In this document: positions 1 through 7,643 of the stretch, one piece after another | Layout of the letters: each line of letters opens with the position of its first letter | Numbering within the stretch: position 1 is the stretch's first letter | Assembly: GCF_013131805.1 (NCBI RefSeq) | Contig: NZ_JABJRC010000001.1 | Coordinates: 682,001-746,000, forward strand | Length of the DNA: 64,000 nucleotides | DNA from: Kribbella sandramycini | Lineage (GTDB): Bacteria > Actinomycetota > Actinomycetes > Propionibacteriales > Kribbellaceae | Reading direction: 5' to 3' | Program-made: the position numbers and the translations under genes | Notes under the pieces: model-generated | What the model was told of the DNA's origin: nothing | Databases searched by the model: none | Seen by the model: only the letters and a program-made list of their open reading frames with translations

Positions 1-361
1 GCATCCGCATCTCGTCGATCCGGTCGGCCCGGGTCTGCGCCCAGGCCTCGTGGTCGCCGAGCCGGTAGTGGCCGGCGACCGAGTCGATGTAGTCCTGGCC
101 GGTGGAGCGGCCCCAGACCACCTTGAGGTGGCTGAGCCGGTCGCCCAGGATGGTCGCGGCGGCACTGACCGCGGCATCCAGCGCAGCGTCCTGCTCGGCT
201 TCGGTGGCCAGGTCGGTGTTGGCGACCGAGATCAGGAACCACGCCTCGGCGCTGCGCTCGGTGACCAGGAGGCCATCGGCGATCGCGACCAGGCGTGGCG
301 GCGGCAGGCCGCGTTCGCGGCCGACTCCCACCAGGTTGAGGAGCTTGTCAGCGATCTTCAT
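1..361 (-). CDS. VirB4/TcpF-type conjugation ATPase, N-terminal part
   Basis: Only the first 120 codons are in the window; the gene runs off its left edge. It starts with ATG at 361 (MKIADKLLNLVGVGRERG) and continues with an alpha/beta segment containing AEAWFLISVANTDL and HLKVVWGRSTG, a pattern I associate with the N-terminal domain of actinobacterial VirB4-like transfer ATPases. No Walker motif is visible because that part is missing. It overlaps the preceding TcpE gene by 14 bp, so it is the fourth gene of a TcpC-TcpD-TcpE-ATPase operon. The function is inferred mostly from this gene order; in such systems the ATPase powers DNA or protein export through the mating channel at the inner membrane. 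Confidence 0.6.
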   Translation of the reverse strand, partial: MKIADKLLNLVGVGRERGLPPPRLVAIADGLLVTERSAEAWFLISVANTDLATEAEQDAALDAAVSAAATILGDRLSHLKVVWGRSTGQDYIDSVAGHYRLGDHEAWAQTRADRIDEMRM

Positions 362-920
362 GCCTGCCTCTTCCGGATGAGTTCTTGCCGGAGATCCGGC
401 GTACGTGGTCCGCTCCCAGCAGCCGGGCGCGCTGGTTCACCGTGATGTCCGCGCCGGCGCGGACCATCGGATCCAGCTCTACCACGGCCTCGCGCTCCCA
501 CTCCGGGGTCACTCTGGCCTTCGCCAGGTTGGCCACCTTCTGGGTCGCGACGCGCTCCCGCCAGGGCAGGTACTCCGTCTTGTCGGCGGCCCGGGCGCCG
601 AGCCCGATGATCGGCCGATGCGCGCGCAACGCGTAACGGACGGCGAGCGCCCACTCGGTCACGCGGCGGCGGCGTTCGTGGAACTTGCCCGGCCGCCAGC
701 CGAACGCGGTGATCACGAACGGCGGTACGACGTACAGACTCACGGTGCCCTTCTGCGGGACGCCGATGAACGGGAACAGCAACGCGATCCAGAGCAGGAT
801 GATCACCGCGCCGAAGATGATCATCCGCCGCCGCGCGCCTTCTCCGAGGTCGATGCCGAGCAGGTCGTACTGCCGGGTCTCGATCTCGAAGTGGTGGGTA
901 AGGGTCCGGCCGACACGCAT
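348..920 (-). CDS. TcpE-family conjugal transfer membrane protein
   Basis: 190 aa. A polytopic inner-membrane protein: a short soluble N-terminus (MRVGRTLTHHFEIETRQYDL), then two close membrane segments around residues 33-77 (FGAVIILLWIALLFPFIG and VSLYVVPPFVITAFGW), then a charged cytoplasmic C-terminal half (EYLPWRERVATQKVANLAKA). This size and layout match the TcpE family of clostridial and Tn916-like conjugation loci. The start is ATG at 920, which overlaps the TGA of the TcpD gene by one base (TGATG), so translation is coupled; a TTG one codon upstream is less likely. It overlaps the following ATPase gene by 14 bp. Confidence 0.7.
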   Translation of the reverse strand: MRVGRTLTHHFEIETRQYDLLGIDLGEGARRRMIIFGAVIILLWIALLFPFIGVPQKGTVSLYVVPPFVITAFGWRPGKFHERRRRVTEWALAVRYALRAHRPIIGLGARAADKTEYLPWRERVATQKVANLAKARVTPEWEREAVVELDPMVRAGADITVNQRARLLGADHVRRISGKNSSGRGRHEDR

Positions 921-1207
921 CAATTACCCCCGGAGAGCAATCCCCAGAAGCCCTTGAGCACGTTGATGGTCTGGTTGTTGGCGTAGATCAGCCCGCCGAC
1001 CAGCACCCCGGCCGCGATGTGGCCGAACAGCTCGCCCCACTCGCGCTTGAAGTAGTGGCCGATCGCCCGCAGCACGAGGATGGCGATGAAGATGTTCCCC
1101 GCGATGACCAGGACCCAGTCCTTGAAATCCGCGCCCGTCGGGACGTTGCTGTCGGCCAGCGGCGCGGCGAGCTGAACCACGCTCACAGCCAGTTCGTGCG
1201 TCGTCAT
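920..1207 (-). CDS. TcpD-like small membrane protein of transfer locus
   Basis: 95 aa with two predicted membrane segments, roughly residues 31-47 (WVLVIAGNIFIAILVLRAI) and 61-78 (LFGHIAAGVLVGGLIYA), and a periplasmic-side N-terminus. The position between TcpC and TcpE and the two-helix layout suit a TcpD-type mating-channel component; the sequence itself is too short for a firm family call. ATG at 1207 is preceded by AAGGGAGA at 8 nt spacing, a good ribosome-binding site. The stop overlaps the TcpE start. Confidence 0.6.
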   Translation of the reverse strand: MTTHELAVSVVQLAAPLADSNVPTGADFKDWVLVIAGNIFIAILVLRAIGHYFKREWGELFGHIAAGVLVGGLIYANNQTINVLKGFWGLLSGGN

Positions 1208-1256
1208 TGCGGTGTCTCCCTTGGTGCCTCGGTGATCCGACGGCCAGTCGCTGATG

Positions 1257-2537
1257 TCATCCGACGGCGGCCACTTGCCATCGTTGTGCTCCGTCGGTGG
1301 CGACAGTACGCCGCAACGTGAGCGTGTACGTCTGGTCCAGCGCGGTGTCCCCCGCGCCGTCCCAGGTGACGGCGGCGGTCGCCCGGCGCTCGTCGTCGTT
1401 ACCCGTGTAGACCTGCCAGTCCTTCAGCTTCTCGAGCTTGACCGCGCCGCCCAGACTGCGGATCGTCGCACCCGGCGCCGTCACCGCGGCCACCTTGTTG
1501 TCGGACTCGGCGTACGCACTGAAGAACGCCTCCGCGTCCTTGAGCGTTGCAGCCGTCAGATCGTCATCCGGTACGCCGGACTCGGGCAGGTTCTCCGGGA
1601 GGGGGGCGGGACCGTCCGGGACGAAGGTCGGCGCGCCGCTGGCCACCACGCGAGCCGCCGTCCGCGCGACCGGGACCGACAGCCGCTGCCAGGAACTGGC
1701 GCCCGGCGTCCAGACCCGGCCCTTCAGGAAGTAGGTCTGCACGCGCACGCGGACGTCGACGACCGCGGCGACACCGCCCGGATCGATCTTGACCTCACCC
1801 GGGTACGCGATCATCGCCGCCTGCTTGCCGCGGCCGTTCCACCCCGCGCGGGTGTCGAGGCCGGCGGCGAGGTCGAGCCGGACCTGCGCGGCGCGCGCAT
1901 CCGGGGTCTGCTCGTCCCAGGTCAGGTAGGAGATCGCGTACCGCGTCGCGATCGCGCGCGACTCGTCGGCGGGGAAGCTGTTCTGCCCGGTGACGACGGT
2001 CTCCGGCGTGCGGTTCGGGCTGATCCAGGAGCGGATACCGCTGATGGCCGCGAGCAGCAGCACAGCGACCACCAGACCGCGGAAGAACCGCCGCGCCCAG
2101 GTCGAGAACGAGGACTCGGGCTCGGTCGACCACGGGGCCTGACCGGGCTCCAGCACCTCGCGCACCGGACCGGGAGCCGCATGGGCGCCGTGCGGCGACC
2201 GCTGCCGCAGCCGCTCGGGCGGACGTTGCCCCGTACGCTGCTCGGGCGGCGGACCGGCCGGCGCCGGACCGGTCTGACCCGGCCCCGGCTGCGGAGCACC
2301 CGGACGCCGAGGCGGAGCCATCACTCCACCGGCGGGCGGTGGGCCGGGCGGCGCGGAATACTGCGCGGCTACGCCCTGTGCCTGGCGAGGGGTGGGTGAC
2401 ACCGGGCCGTCGGGGTGTTGCCACCACTCCGGTGCGGTGCTCTGCGGGCGCCCGCGACCGGCCTTCTTCGGCCGCCGCTGGTCTGCCCAATGCTCACCTT
2501 TTGGCGGCAGATTCAGCAAAGTTCGCCACCAACTCAT
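1257..2537 (-). CDS. TcpC-family conjugal transfer protein
   Basis: 426 aa. Layout: cytoplasmic Pro/Gly/Arg-rich N-terminal region (about residues 30-140, many PP and GPPP runs), one membrane helix at 151-172 (FFRGLVVAVLLLAAISGIRSWI), then an extracellular region with two NTF2-like domains (about 180-320 and 330-426). This is the TcpC/Tn916-Orf13 architecture, in which the extracellular domains form part of the mating complex. Start is ATG at 2537 (MSWWRTLL) with a weak GGTAGGT upstream. It lies 49 bp before the TcpD gene and 13 bp after a possible small ORF. The long proline-rich tail is an actinobacterial trait, not seen in the clostridial protein. Confidence 0.75.
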   Translation of the reverse strand: MSWWRTLLNLPPKGEHWADQRRPKKAGRGRPQSTAPEWWQHPDGPVSPTPRQAQGVAAQYSAPPGPPPAGGVMAPPRRPGAPQPGPGQTGPAPAGPPPEQRTGQRPPERLRQRSPHGAHAAPGPVREVLEPGQAPWSTEPESSFSTWARRFFRGLVVAVLLLAAISGIRSWISPNRTPETVVTGQNSFPADESRAIATRYAISYLTWDEQTPDARAAQVRLDLAAGLDTRAGWNGRGKQAAMIAYPGEVKIDPGGVAAVVDVRVRVQTYFLKGRVWTPGASSWQRLSVPVARTAARVVASGAPTFVPDGPAPLPENLPESGVPDDDLTAATLKDAEAFFSAYAESDNKVAAVTAPGATIRSLGGAVKLEKLKDWQVYTGNDDERRATAAVTWDGAGDTALDQTYTLTLRRTVATDGAQRWQVAAVG

Positions 2538-2550
2538 ACCTACCCGCCCC

Positions 2551-2724
2551 TCAGACAGCAGTTACGCGGACAGTAGCCGGGAGGATACGGCAAGCAACTG
2601 TCCATCGGGAGCCCTGGGACCAGGATCCGGATGTTCCATCGCTCCCCGCAGCCATACTGTTACCCCGCTCGCGGGCAGTGTCACCCTGAAACGCCAAGCG
2701 TGACACCTTCGGTACCGTCGCCAT
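2551..2724 (-). CDS. small ORF upstream of tcpC, unknown function
   Basis: 57 codons from ATG at 2724 (MATVPKVSRLAFQGDTARER) to a stop 13 bp before tcpC. The case for a real gene is a strong ribosome-binding site, GAGGAG with only 2 nt before ATG (or GAGAGGAG counted further upstream), and the operon-like spacing. The protein has no membrane segment or motif I recognise and is Ser/Arg/Thr-rich. It could equally be untranslated leader of the transfer operon. I cannot assign a function. Confidence 0.35.
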   Translation of the reverse strand: MATVPKVSRLAFQGDTARERGNSMAAGSDGTSGSWSQGSRWTVACRILPATVRVTAV

Positions 2725-2953
2725 AGCTCCTCTCTCATCCCCACCTTGTCGATCGGGCAGCGCACACCATGCCACACGCCGCCGACAGGTTCGAAAACCC
2801 GTGCGAACAACATGGTAAAAGAACGCACCAACTGATCACGCATAGTAACCGATCCGCGGACTCCCCTGTGGAAAACTCTCCCGTGGCGAGGGGTCAAAAC
2901 CGGTTTGTCCGGGCATAGGGTCGCAGTACCCCTGCTACCCCTGGAGGACCCGG
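2725..2953. promoter_or_regulatory. divergent intergenic region, transfer operon / aldo-keto reductase
   Basis: A 229-bp gap between the leftward transfer operon and the rightward reductase gene. It must hold both promoters. I see no convincing palindrome or strong -35/-10 pair; the reductase gene has a clear TGGAGGA ribosome-binding site just before 2954. Confidence 0.4.
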
Positions 2954-3829
2954 ATGGAAACTCGCCGACTGGGCCGGCTCGGCCACCAGTCCTCGGTACT
3001 GATCTTCGGCGCCGCGTCGCTGGGCGGCGTCGACCAGGATCGCGCCGACGCCTCGATCCAGGAGGCCCTGGACGCCGGTTTCAACCACTTCGACGTCGCG
3101 GCCGACTACGGCGACGCCGAGCTCCGGCTGGGCCCGCGGATGCCCGAGATCCGGGACCGGATCTTCCTCGCCACCAAGACCGGGCGGCGGACGTACGCCG
3201 AGGCCTGGGCCGAGATCAATCGTTCGCTGGAGCGGATGCGCACCGACCACATCGACCTGATCCAGATGCACGCCGTCTGCGATCTGGAGAACCTCGACCT
3301 GGTGACCGGCAAGGGCGGTTCGCTGGAGGCCGCCGTCCGGGCCAAGGAGGAGGGTCTGGTCAGCGCGATCGGGATCACCGGTCACACCGCGCAGGCGCCG
3401 TCCGTGCACCGGGAGGGCCTGCGCCGGTTCGACTTCGACTCCGTGCTCACCCCGCTGAACTACCACCTGTCGACCGATCCGCAGTACGCCGCCGACTACG
3501 CCGAGCTGGTCGCCGCCGTCCAGGCCTCGGACGCCGCCCTGATGACGATCAAGATGATCGCCCGGCGCGGCTGGCGGGACGGCGAGGAGAAGACGTACGA
3601 CACCTGGTACCGGCCGTTCGACGAGCAGCGCTACATCACCGCGGCGACGGCCTGGCTGCTGAACGGGCACCCGGAGATCACCGGGCTGGCGACGGCCGGC
3701 GAGACGCGGCTGCTGAAGCAGATGATCATCGCCGAGCGGGAGCGGGCGGAGCTGTCGGCCGACGACGCCGCGTCGATCCTCCAGGAGGTCCGGGACTACG
3801 CTTCCCCGTTCGTGGACATGCCGATCTGA
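2954..3829 (+). CDS. aldo/keto reductase
   Basis: 291 aa, a full-length single-domain AKR (TIM barrel, NADPH-dependent carbonyl reduction). The catalytic tetrad is visible: Asp47 and Tyr52 in NHFDVAADYGDAE, Lys75 in LATKTGRRT, His106 in DLIQMHAV. ATG at 2954 (METRRLGRLG) follows TGGAGGACCCGG. The substrate cannot be read from sequence. It is followed after 67 bp by a thioredoxin gene on the same strand; the two may share a redox role, but thioredoxin has its own ribosome-binding site and no functional link is shown. Confidence 0.85.
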   Translation: METRRLGRLGHQSSVLIFGAASLGGVDQDRADASIQEALDAGFNHFDVAADYGDAELRLGPRMPEIRDRIFLATKTGRRTYAEAWAEINRSLERMRTDHIDLIQMHAVCDLENLDLVTGKGGSLEAAVRAKEEGLVSAIGITGHTAQAPSVHREGLRRFDFDSVLTPLNYHLSTDPQYAADYAELVAAVQASDAALMTIKMIARRGWRDGEEKTYDTWYRPFDEQRYITAATAWLLNGHPEITGLATAGETRLLKQMIIAERERAELSADDAASILQEVRDYASPFVDMPI

Positions 3830-3896
3830 GCGCCGGGAACACTCGGGGGCGGTTCGGTGTTGTAGGACCTGTAGTCGTCTAACTTCGGAGGTCGTA

Positions 3897-4286
3897 GTGG
3901 CAACGGTCGAGCTGTCCCAGGAGAACTTCGACGCGGTCGTCGGTGGCGAAGGCCTCGTCCTGGTCGACTTCTGGGCGGAGTGGTGTGGCCCGTGCAAGAT
4001 GTTCGGCCCGGTGTTCGAGAAGTCCTCGGAGACCCATGAGGACATCCGGTTCGCCAAGGTGGACACCGAGGCGCAGGTCGAGCTGGCCCAGGCCTTCGAG
4101 ATCCGGTCGATCCCGACCCTGATGGCCGTCCGCGACGGCGTCGTCCTGTACTCGCAGCCGGGCGCGCTCCCGGCGGCCGCGCTGGAGGATCTGATCACCC
4201 AGCTGCGGGCGGTCGACATGGACGAGGTGCGCGCGCAGATCGCCGCGCACGAGGCCGAGCACGGCAGCGAGCCGCACACGCACTGA
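3897..4286 (+). CDS. thioredoxin
   Basis: 129 aa. Classic thioredoxin fold with the dithiol active site WCGPC at residues 29-33 and the cis-proline in RSIPTLMAVRDG. It reduces protein disulfides in the cytosol; no signal peptide. Compared with a standard 105-110 aa thioredoxin it has a C-terminal acidic/His-rich extension (AAHEAEHGSEPHTH). Start is GTG at 3897, 7 nt after CGGAGG. A strong terminator follows immediately. Confidence 0.93.
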   Translation: MATVELSQENFDAVVGGEGLVLVDFWAEWCGPCKMFGPVFEKSSETHEDIRFAKVDTEAQVELAQAFEIRSIPTLMAVRDGVVLYSQPGALPAAALEDLITQLRAVDMDEVRAQIAAHEAEHGSEPHTH

Positions 4287-4291
4287 TCCGT

Positions 4292-4340
4292 ACGAACGAA
4301 GCCCCGGGCTCCTCCGACAGGAGTCCGGGGCTTCGTTCGT
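4292..4340. terminator. hairpin terminator after thioredoxin gene
   Basis: 22-bp arms starting ACGAACGAAGCCCCGG with one mismatch and a 5-nt loop; begins 5 bp after the thioredoxin stop. No T-run, as usual in this GC range. Confidence 0.85.
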
Positions 4341-4346
4341 TGATCG

Positions 4347-4389
4347 GGAGCGGGCCCTGGGCAGGAGATCGACTTCCAGGGCCCGCTCC
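4347..4389. terminator. second hairpin between convergent genes
   Basis: Perfect 14-bp arms, GGAGCGGGCCCTGG and its complement, with a 15-nt loop, directly after the thioredoxin terminator. Probably a back-up terminator. Between it and 4492 (about 100 bp) I see nothing. Confidence 0.6.
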
Positions 4390-4491
4390 GGGGGCGCTGA
4401 CCGGAGCGGCGCGGGTGAGCCTGGTGGTTGCCGGGCGGGTGAGGCTGCCGTCCGGAAGGGTTCACCTGTGCCGTCAGAGGCGTGGTCAGCA

Positions 4492-4530
4492 CCCCGTGAG
4501 GGACCGGTCGACGCCGGTCCCTCCGCGGGG
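4492..4530. terminator. hairpin terminator after dadA-like gene
   Basis: Stem GAGGGACCGG / CCGGTCCCTC (4498-4507 and 4514-4523) extended by an outer CCCCG/CGGGG pair; ends 2 bp before the dadA-like stop codon on the minus strand. Confidence 0.75.
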
Positions 4531-4531
4531 C

Positions 4532-5797
4532 TCAGCGCAGCGGGTCAAACGGCGCGAGCTCCCTCGGGGTACGTCCGGTGGTGATGGCTTCGGCCAGCAG
4601 CTGGCCGGTGATCGGACCCAGCGTTATCCCCCACATCCCGTGCCCGCCGGCCGCGAAGACGCGCGGCGAGGCGGTGGCCCCGATGATCGGGAGACCGTCA
4701 GGGGTGCAGGGCCGCGGGCCGACCCACTCGAACGTACGGGCGTCCAGGTCGGCGTCGCGGAGCAGCGGACGGGCCGCCGCCACGATCGCGTCGATCCGGC
4801 GCGGGTCCAGTTTCGCCTCGGGTTTGCGGAACTCCATCATCCCCGCGACCCGCAGCCGGTCGCCGAGGGGCGTACAGGCGACCCGCTGGGCCGGGAAGTA
4901 GACCGGCCCGGCCGGGACGTGCGCGATCGGGACGCTGAAGCTGTAGCCGCGGCCGGCCTGGACGACGGTCTTGACGCCGAAGTCCTTGGCCAGGTCGGTC
5001 AGCCAGGCGCCGGTGGCCATCACGACCGCGTCGAACGGGTCCGTCTCGCCGTCGCCGGTGATCAGCCGGACGCCGCGGATCTCGTCGATGATGTCCTTCA
5101 CGATCACGCCGCTGATGATCTGGCCGCCGCGGGCGCGGACCGAGTCGGCGAGCAGCTCGACGTACTCGCCCGGGTTGATGAAGCGCTGGCCGTGCAGGCG
5201 GATCGCGGCGCCGATCTCGTCGGAAAGCGACGGCTCGATCTCGCGGGCGTCGTCACCGGTGATCGCCTCGAACTCGATGCCCTGGCCGGCGGCGTGGATG
5301 TGCTCGATCTCCTCGAGCAGGACGCTGCGCTCGGCCTCCGTCCGGTACGCCGCCAGGAACGACTTGGCCTCGTACGTCTGGGCCTCGACCCCGGCCTTGG
5401 CCAGGAAGTCGAACGCGGGCAGCGCCTGCCGGTTGATCGGGACCAGCGACTCCATCGCGGTCTTCCAGCGGCCGGCCGTGCTGTTCCGGGCGAACCGGGT
5501 CAGGAAGTTGAGCAGCCGCGGGCTCGCGCTCGGCGGCACGTACACCGGCGAGGACGGGCTCAGCACCGCGCGGACGCCGTACTTCAGGACGGCCGGCTCC
5601 GGCAGCGGAGTGGCCAGGCCGGGCGTCAGCCAGCCGGCGTTACCCCAGGACGCGCCTGCGGCGACGCCTTCGCGGTCGAGCACGGTGACCTCGACGCCCG
5701 CCTCCTGAAGGAACCAAGCGGTGGCCAGACCAACCATGCCCGCGCCGACGACGGCGACGCGGTCGGGAACGATATGAGTGGAACCAGCAGCGACCAT
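4532..5797 (-). CDS. dadA: D-amino-acid dehydrogenase (DadA-type FAD oxidoreductase)
   Basis: 421 aa, DAO/DadA family. The N-terminal FAD-binding Rossmann motif is VAVVGAGMVGLATAW (glycines 18, 20, 23), followed by the ASWGNAGWLTPG segment typical of DadA, and the C-terminal FAD-binding motif WVGPRPCTPDGLPIIG with AAGGHGMWGITLGP. It oxidises D-amino acids to 2-oxo acids with electrons passed to the respiratory chain; membrane-associated in known cases. It is divergent from a PucR-type regulator, with a palindrome in the gap, which suggests substrate-dependent control. ATG at 5797 gives a short 12-residue leader before the Rossmann strand; the true start could be a little downstream. Confidence 0.85.
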   Translation of the reverse strand: MVAAGSTHIVPDRVAVVGAGMVGLATAWFLQEAGVEVTVLDREGVAAGASWGNAGWLTPGLATPLPEPAVLKYGVRAVLSPSSPVYVPPSASPRLLNFLTRFARNSTAGRWKTAMESLVPINRQALPAFDFLAKAGVEAQTYEAKSFLAAYRTEAERSVLLEEIEHIHAAGQGIEFEAITGDDAREIEPSLSDEIGAAIRLHGQRFINPGEYVELLADSVRARGGQIISGVIVKDIIDEIRGVRLITGDGETDPFDAVVMATGAWLTDLAKDFGVKTVVQAGRGYSFSVPIAHVPAGPVYFPAQRVACTPLGDRLRVAGMMEFRKPEAKLDPRRIDAIVAAARPLLRDADLDARTFEWVGPRPCTPDGLPIIGATASPRVFAAGGHGMWGITLGPITGQLLAEAITTGRTPRELAPFDPLR

Positions 5798-5830
5798 GTA
5801 TCGATGGTGCGCCCGCTGCAGACGGCTGTC

Positions 5831-5848
5831 ATGGTGCGATCACACCAT
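5831..5848. promoter_or_regulatory. operator-like palindrome between dadA and PucR gene
   Basis: Arms ATGGTG and CACCAT around a GATC centre, 18 bp with one mismatched pair. A second copy of the half-site ATGGTGCG lies about 18 bp to the left. The position in the 90-bp divergent gap suggests a binding site for the adjacent PucR-type protein. Confidence 0.5.
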
Positions 5849-5887
5849 TCGCGGGACAAATGACTGTGCTCAGCGCACAATAACTTC

Positions 5888-7435
5888 ATGATCACCGCGC
5901 CTGACCTGGTCACTGCTGTCGGCCCTGCGCTCTTCGACGTGGTCGCGCCGGGTAAAGGCGACGCAGAAGTCCGGGACGTCTTTCTGGCCGATCCGCAGGA
6001 GCCTGCAACCGGTCAGCCCGGCGATCTGGTGCTGGGGCTCGGCCTGCGGGACGCCGAGGAGGCGGTGGAGCTGGTCGAGCGCTGCGCGGCCGGCAACGCG
6101 TCCGGCGTCGTACTGCGGACGTCGGTCGCTCAGGAGCCGACTGTGATCGCCGCAGCCGAGCGGTGGCTGCTGACGTTGATCGCGCTGCAGCCGAGCGTGA
6201 CGTGGGCGCATGTGGTCTGGCTGCTGCGCGGTGTCATCGACCGGGCTGCCGCGCCGGACTCCCCGGTTGCTGGAGACGCCGGCGTCCATCAGGACCTGTT
6301 TGCGCTGGCTGACGCGGCTGCGGCGATTGTCGACGCTCCGGTGACGATTGAGGACAACCAGTCCCGCGTACTGGCGTACTCCTCCAATCAGGACTTCACC
6401 GACCCGACGCGGGTGTCGACCATCGTCGGTCGACGGGTGCCGGCTGAGGTGATTGCGCACTTCCGGGCCCGGGGGATCTTTCGGCGGCTGGCTCGGTCCA
6501 GTGAGCCGTTTCTGGTGCCGGACGGGCCGAACGGGATCAGGCCGCGGCTCGTCGTACCGGTGCGGGCTGGTGGTGAGTGGCTGGGGTCGATCTGGGCGGT
6601 TGTCGATGGTCCGGTGAGTGATGAGGTCACTGCGGAGCTCAGCAACGCGGCGTCCGTACTGGCGTTGCACATGCTGCGGCTGCGCGCGCAGGCCGATGTA
6701 GCGCGGCGCAGTGCGATCGATCGACTGCGGACGCTGCTACGGCAGTTCTCGCCGGACAACCCGGTCGACGTGCGTCTACCGCCCCAGCCGTGGCGCGTGG
6801 TCGCACTCGGATCGCCTGAGGGGTACGACGTACCGCAACAGCTCGACCTGTGGGAGTCGATCGGACGACGGCACGGATGGAGCGACCCACAGCTGGCCGA
6901 CCTGGACGGCACAGTGCTCGCTGTCGTCACGGACGCCGAAGGCCCAGGGTCGTGGACGTGGTTGGCAAAGCTGGTGGCCGAGCAAAGCAAGACAGCACCG
7001 GGCACGGTGGCCGCAGCGGGCGGCCCGGCGCGCGGTCCGGCGGATCTGCCGAGCTCGCGGGCCGAGGCAGTCGAGCTGTTAGGGCTGGTACGCCGAGGCG
7101 TCGCACCGGGGCCCGCATTGCGCGTCGAGCAGGCCTGGCACGTGCTGACTGTGCACCGGGCAGTGATGTCGTTGGACGTGAACAAGATGGACGGTCCGCT
7201 GGCGACACTGCTGCGGCACGACATCGAGCACGACACCGGGTACGTCGAAACCCTGCAGTCCTGGCTGGAGCATCCGGGGCAGCCGCAGCGGGCAGCGCGG
7301 GAGCTGCATCTGCACACGAACACCTTGCGGCACCGGATGAAGCGGATCGGCGAGATCGCCGAGCTCGATCTCAGTGATCCAGTCGAACGACTGGCATTGC
7401 AATTGCAGATCGCGACCGTGCGCACCGGTCACTGA
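5888..7435 (+). CDS. PucR-family transcriptional regulator
   Basis: 515 aa. N-terminal PucR-like domain (about 1-130, with PGDLVLGLGLRDAEEAVELVE), a central GAF-like region (about 140-260, AAAIVDAPVTIEDNQSRVLAYS), and a C-terminal PucR helix-turn-helix (about 455-512, RAARELHLHTNTLRHRMKRIG). Family members sense a metabolite and control adjacent catabolic genes. Divergence from the D-amino-acid dehydrogenase gene makes that the likely target. ATG at 5888 has no ribosome-binding site; AT-rich sequence 5 nt upstream may be a leaderless promoter. Tandem small hairpins follow the gene. Confidence 0.85.
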   Translation: MITAPDLVTAVGPALFDVVAPGKGDAEVRDVFLADPQEPATGQPGDLVLGLGLRDAEEAVELVERCAAGNASGVVLRTSVAQEPTVIAAAERWLLTLIALQPSVTWAHVVWLLRGVIDRAAAPDSPVAGDAGVHQDLFALADAAAAIVDAPVTIEDNQSRVLAYSSNQDFTDPTRVSTIVGRRVPAEVIAHFRARGIFRRLARSSEPFLVPDGPNGIRPRLVVPVRAGGEWLGSIWAVVDGPVSDEVTAELSNAASVLALHMLRLRAQADVARRSAIDRLRTLLRQFSPDNPVDVRLPPQPWRVVALGSPEGYDVPQQLDLWESIGRRHGWSDPQLADLDGTVLAVVTDAEGPGSWTWLAKLVAEQSKTAPGTVAAAGGPARGPADLPSSRAEAVELLGLVRRGVAPGPALRVEQAWHVLTVHRAVMSLDVNKMDGPLATLLRHDIEHDTGYVETLQSWLEHPGQPQRAARELHLHTNTLRHRMKRIGEIAELDLSDPVERLALQLQIATVRTGH

Positions 7436-7531
7436 GCACTGAGAGCTACGCCACAGGCCCGTGTAACAAGGCTTCATGTTCCGGCAATGGTTGGGCAACA
7501 TGCGGCTGACAGAGTCTTCCTTGTCGCTGAT

Positions 7532-7593
7532 CCAGCCTTTCACCAGGAGGCTGGAGCGGCGGCCGGGTCCGAGCCTTTCACCAGGAGGCTCGG
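7532..7593. repeat. two tandem hairpins with identical 11-nt loop
   Basis: Hairpin 1 (7532-7554) has arms CCAGCC/GGCTGG, hairpin 2 (7569-7593) has arms CCGAGCC/GGCTCGG. Both enclose exactly TTTCACCAGGA. The base that differs in the stem is matched by the complementary change on the other arm. Location: 3' side of the PucR gene, before the shared terminator. The loop contains an anti- or pseudo-Shine-Dalgarno-like purine run. Not a CRISPR: only two units and no spacers of constant length. Confidence 0.6.
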
Positions 7594-7599
7594 GCTCAT

Positions 7600-7633
7600 G
7601 GGTCCGGCGATTGTCTGAGCGATCGCCGGACCC
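7600..7633. terminator. bidirectional terminator between PucR and DUF305 genes
   Basis: Perfect 12-bp arms GGGTCCGGCGAT and complement, 10-nt loop, 10 bp from the stop codon of the leftward lipoprotein gene. Confidence 0.85.
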
Positions 7634-7643
7634 CTTGTCGTTG

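Noticed and set aside
7532..7593. Possible CRISPR array
   Set aside because: Only two repeat units, each a short hairpin, and no cas genes in the window.
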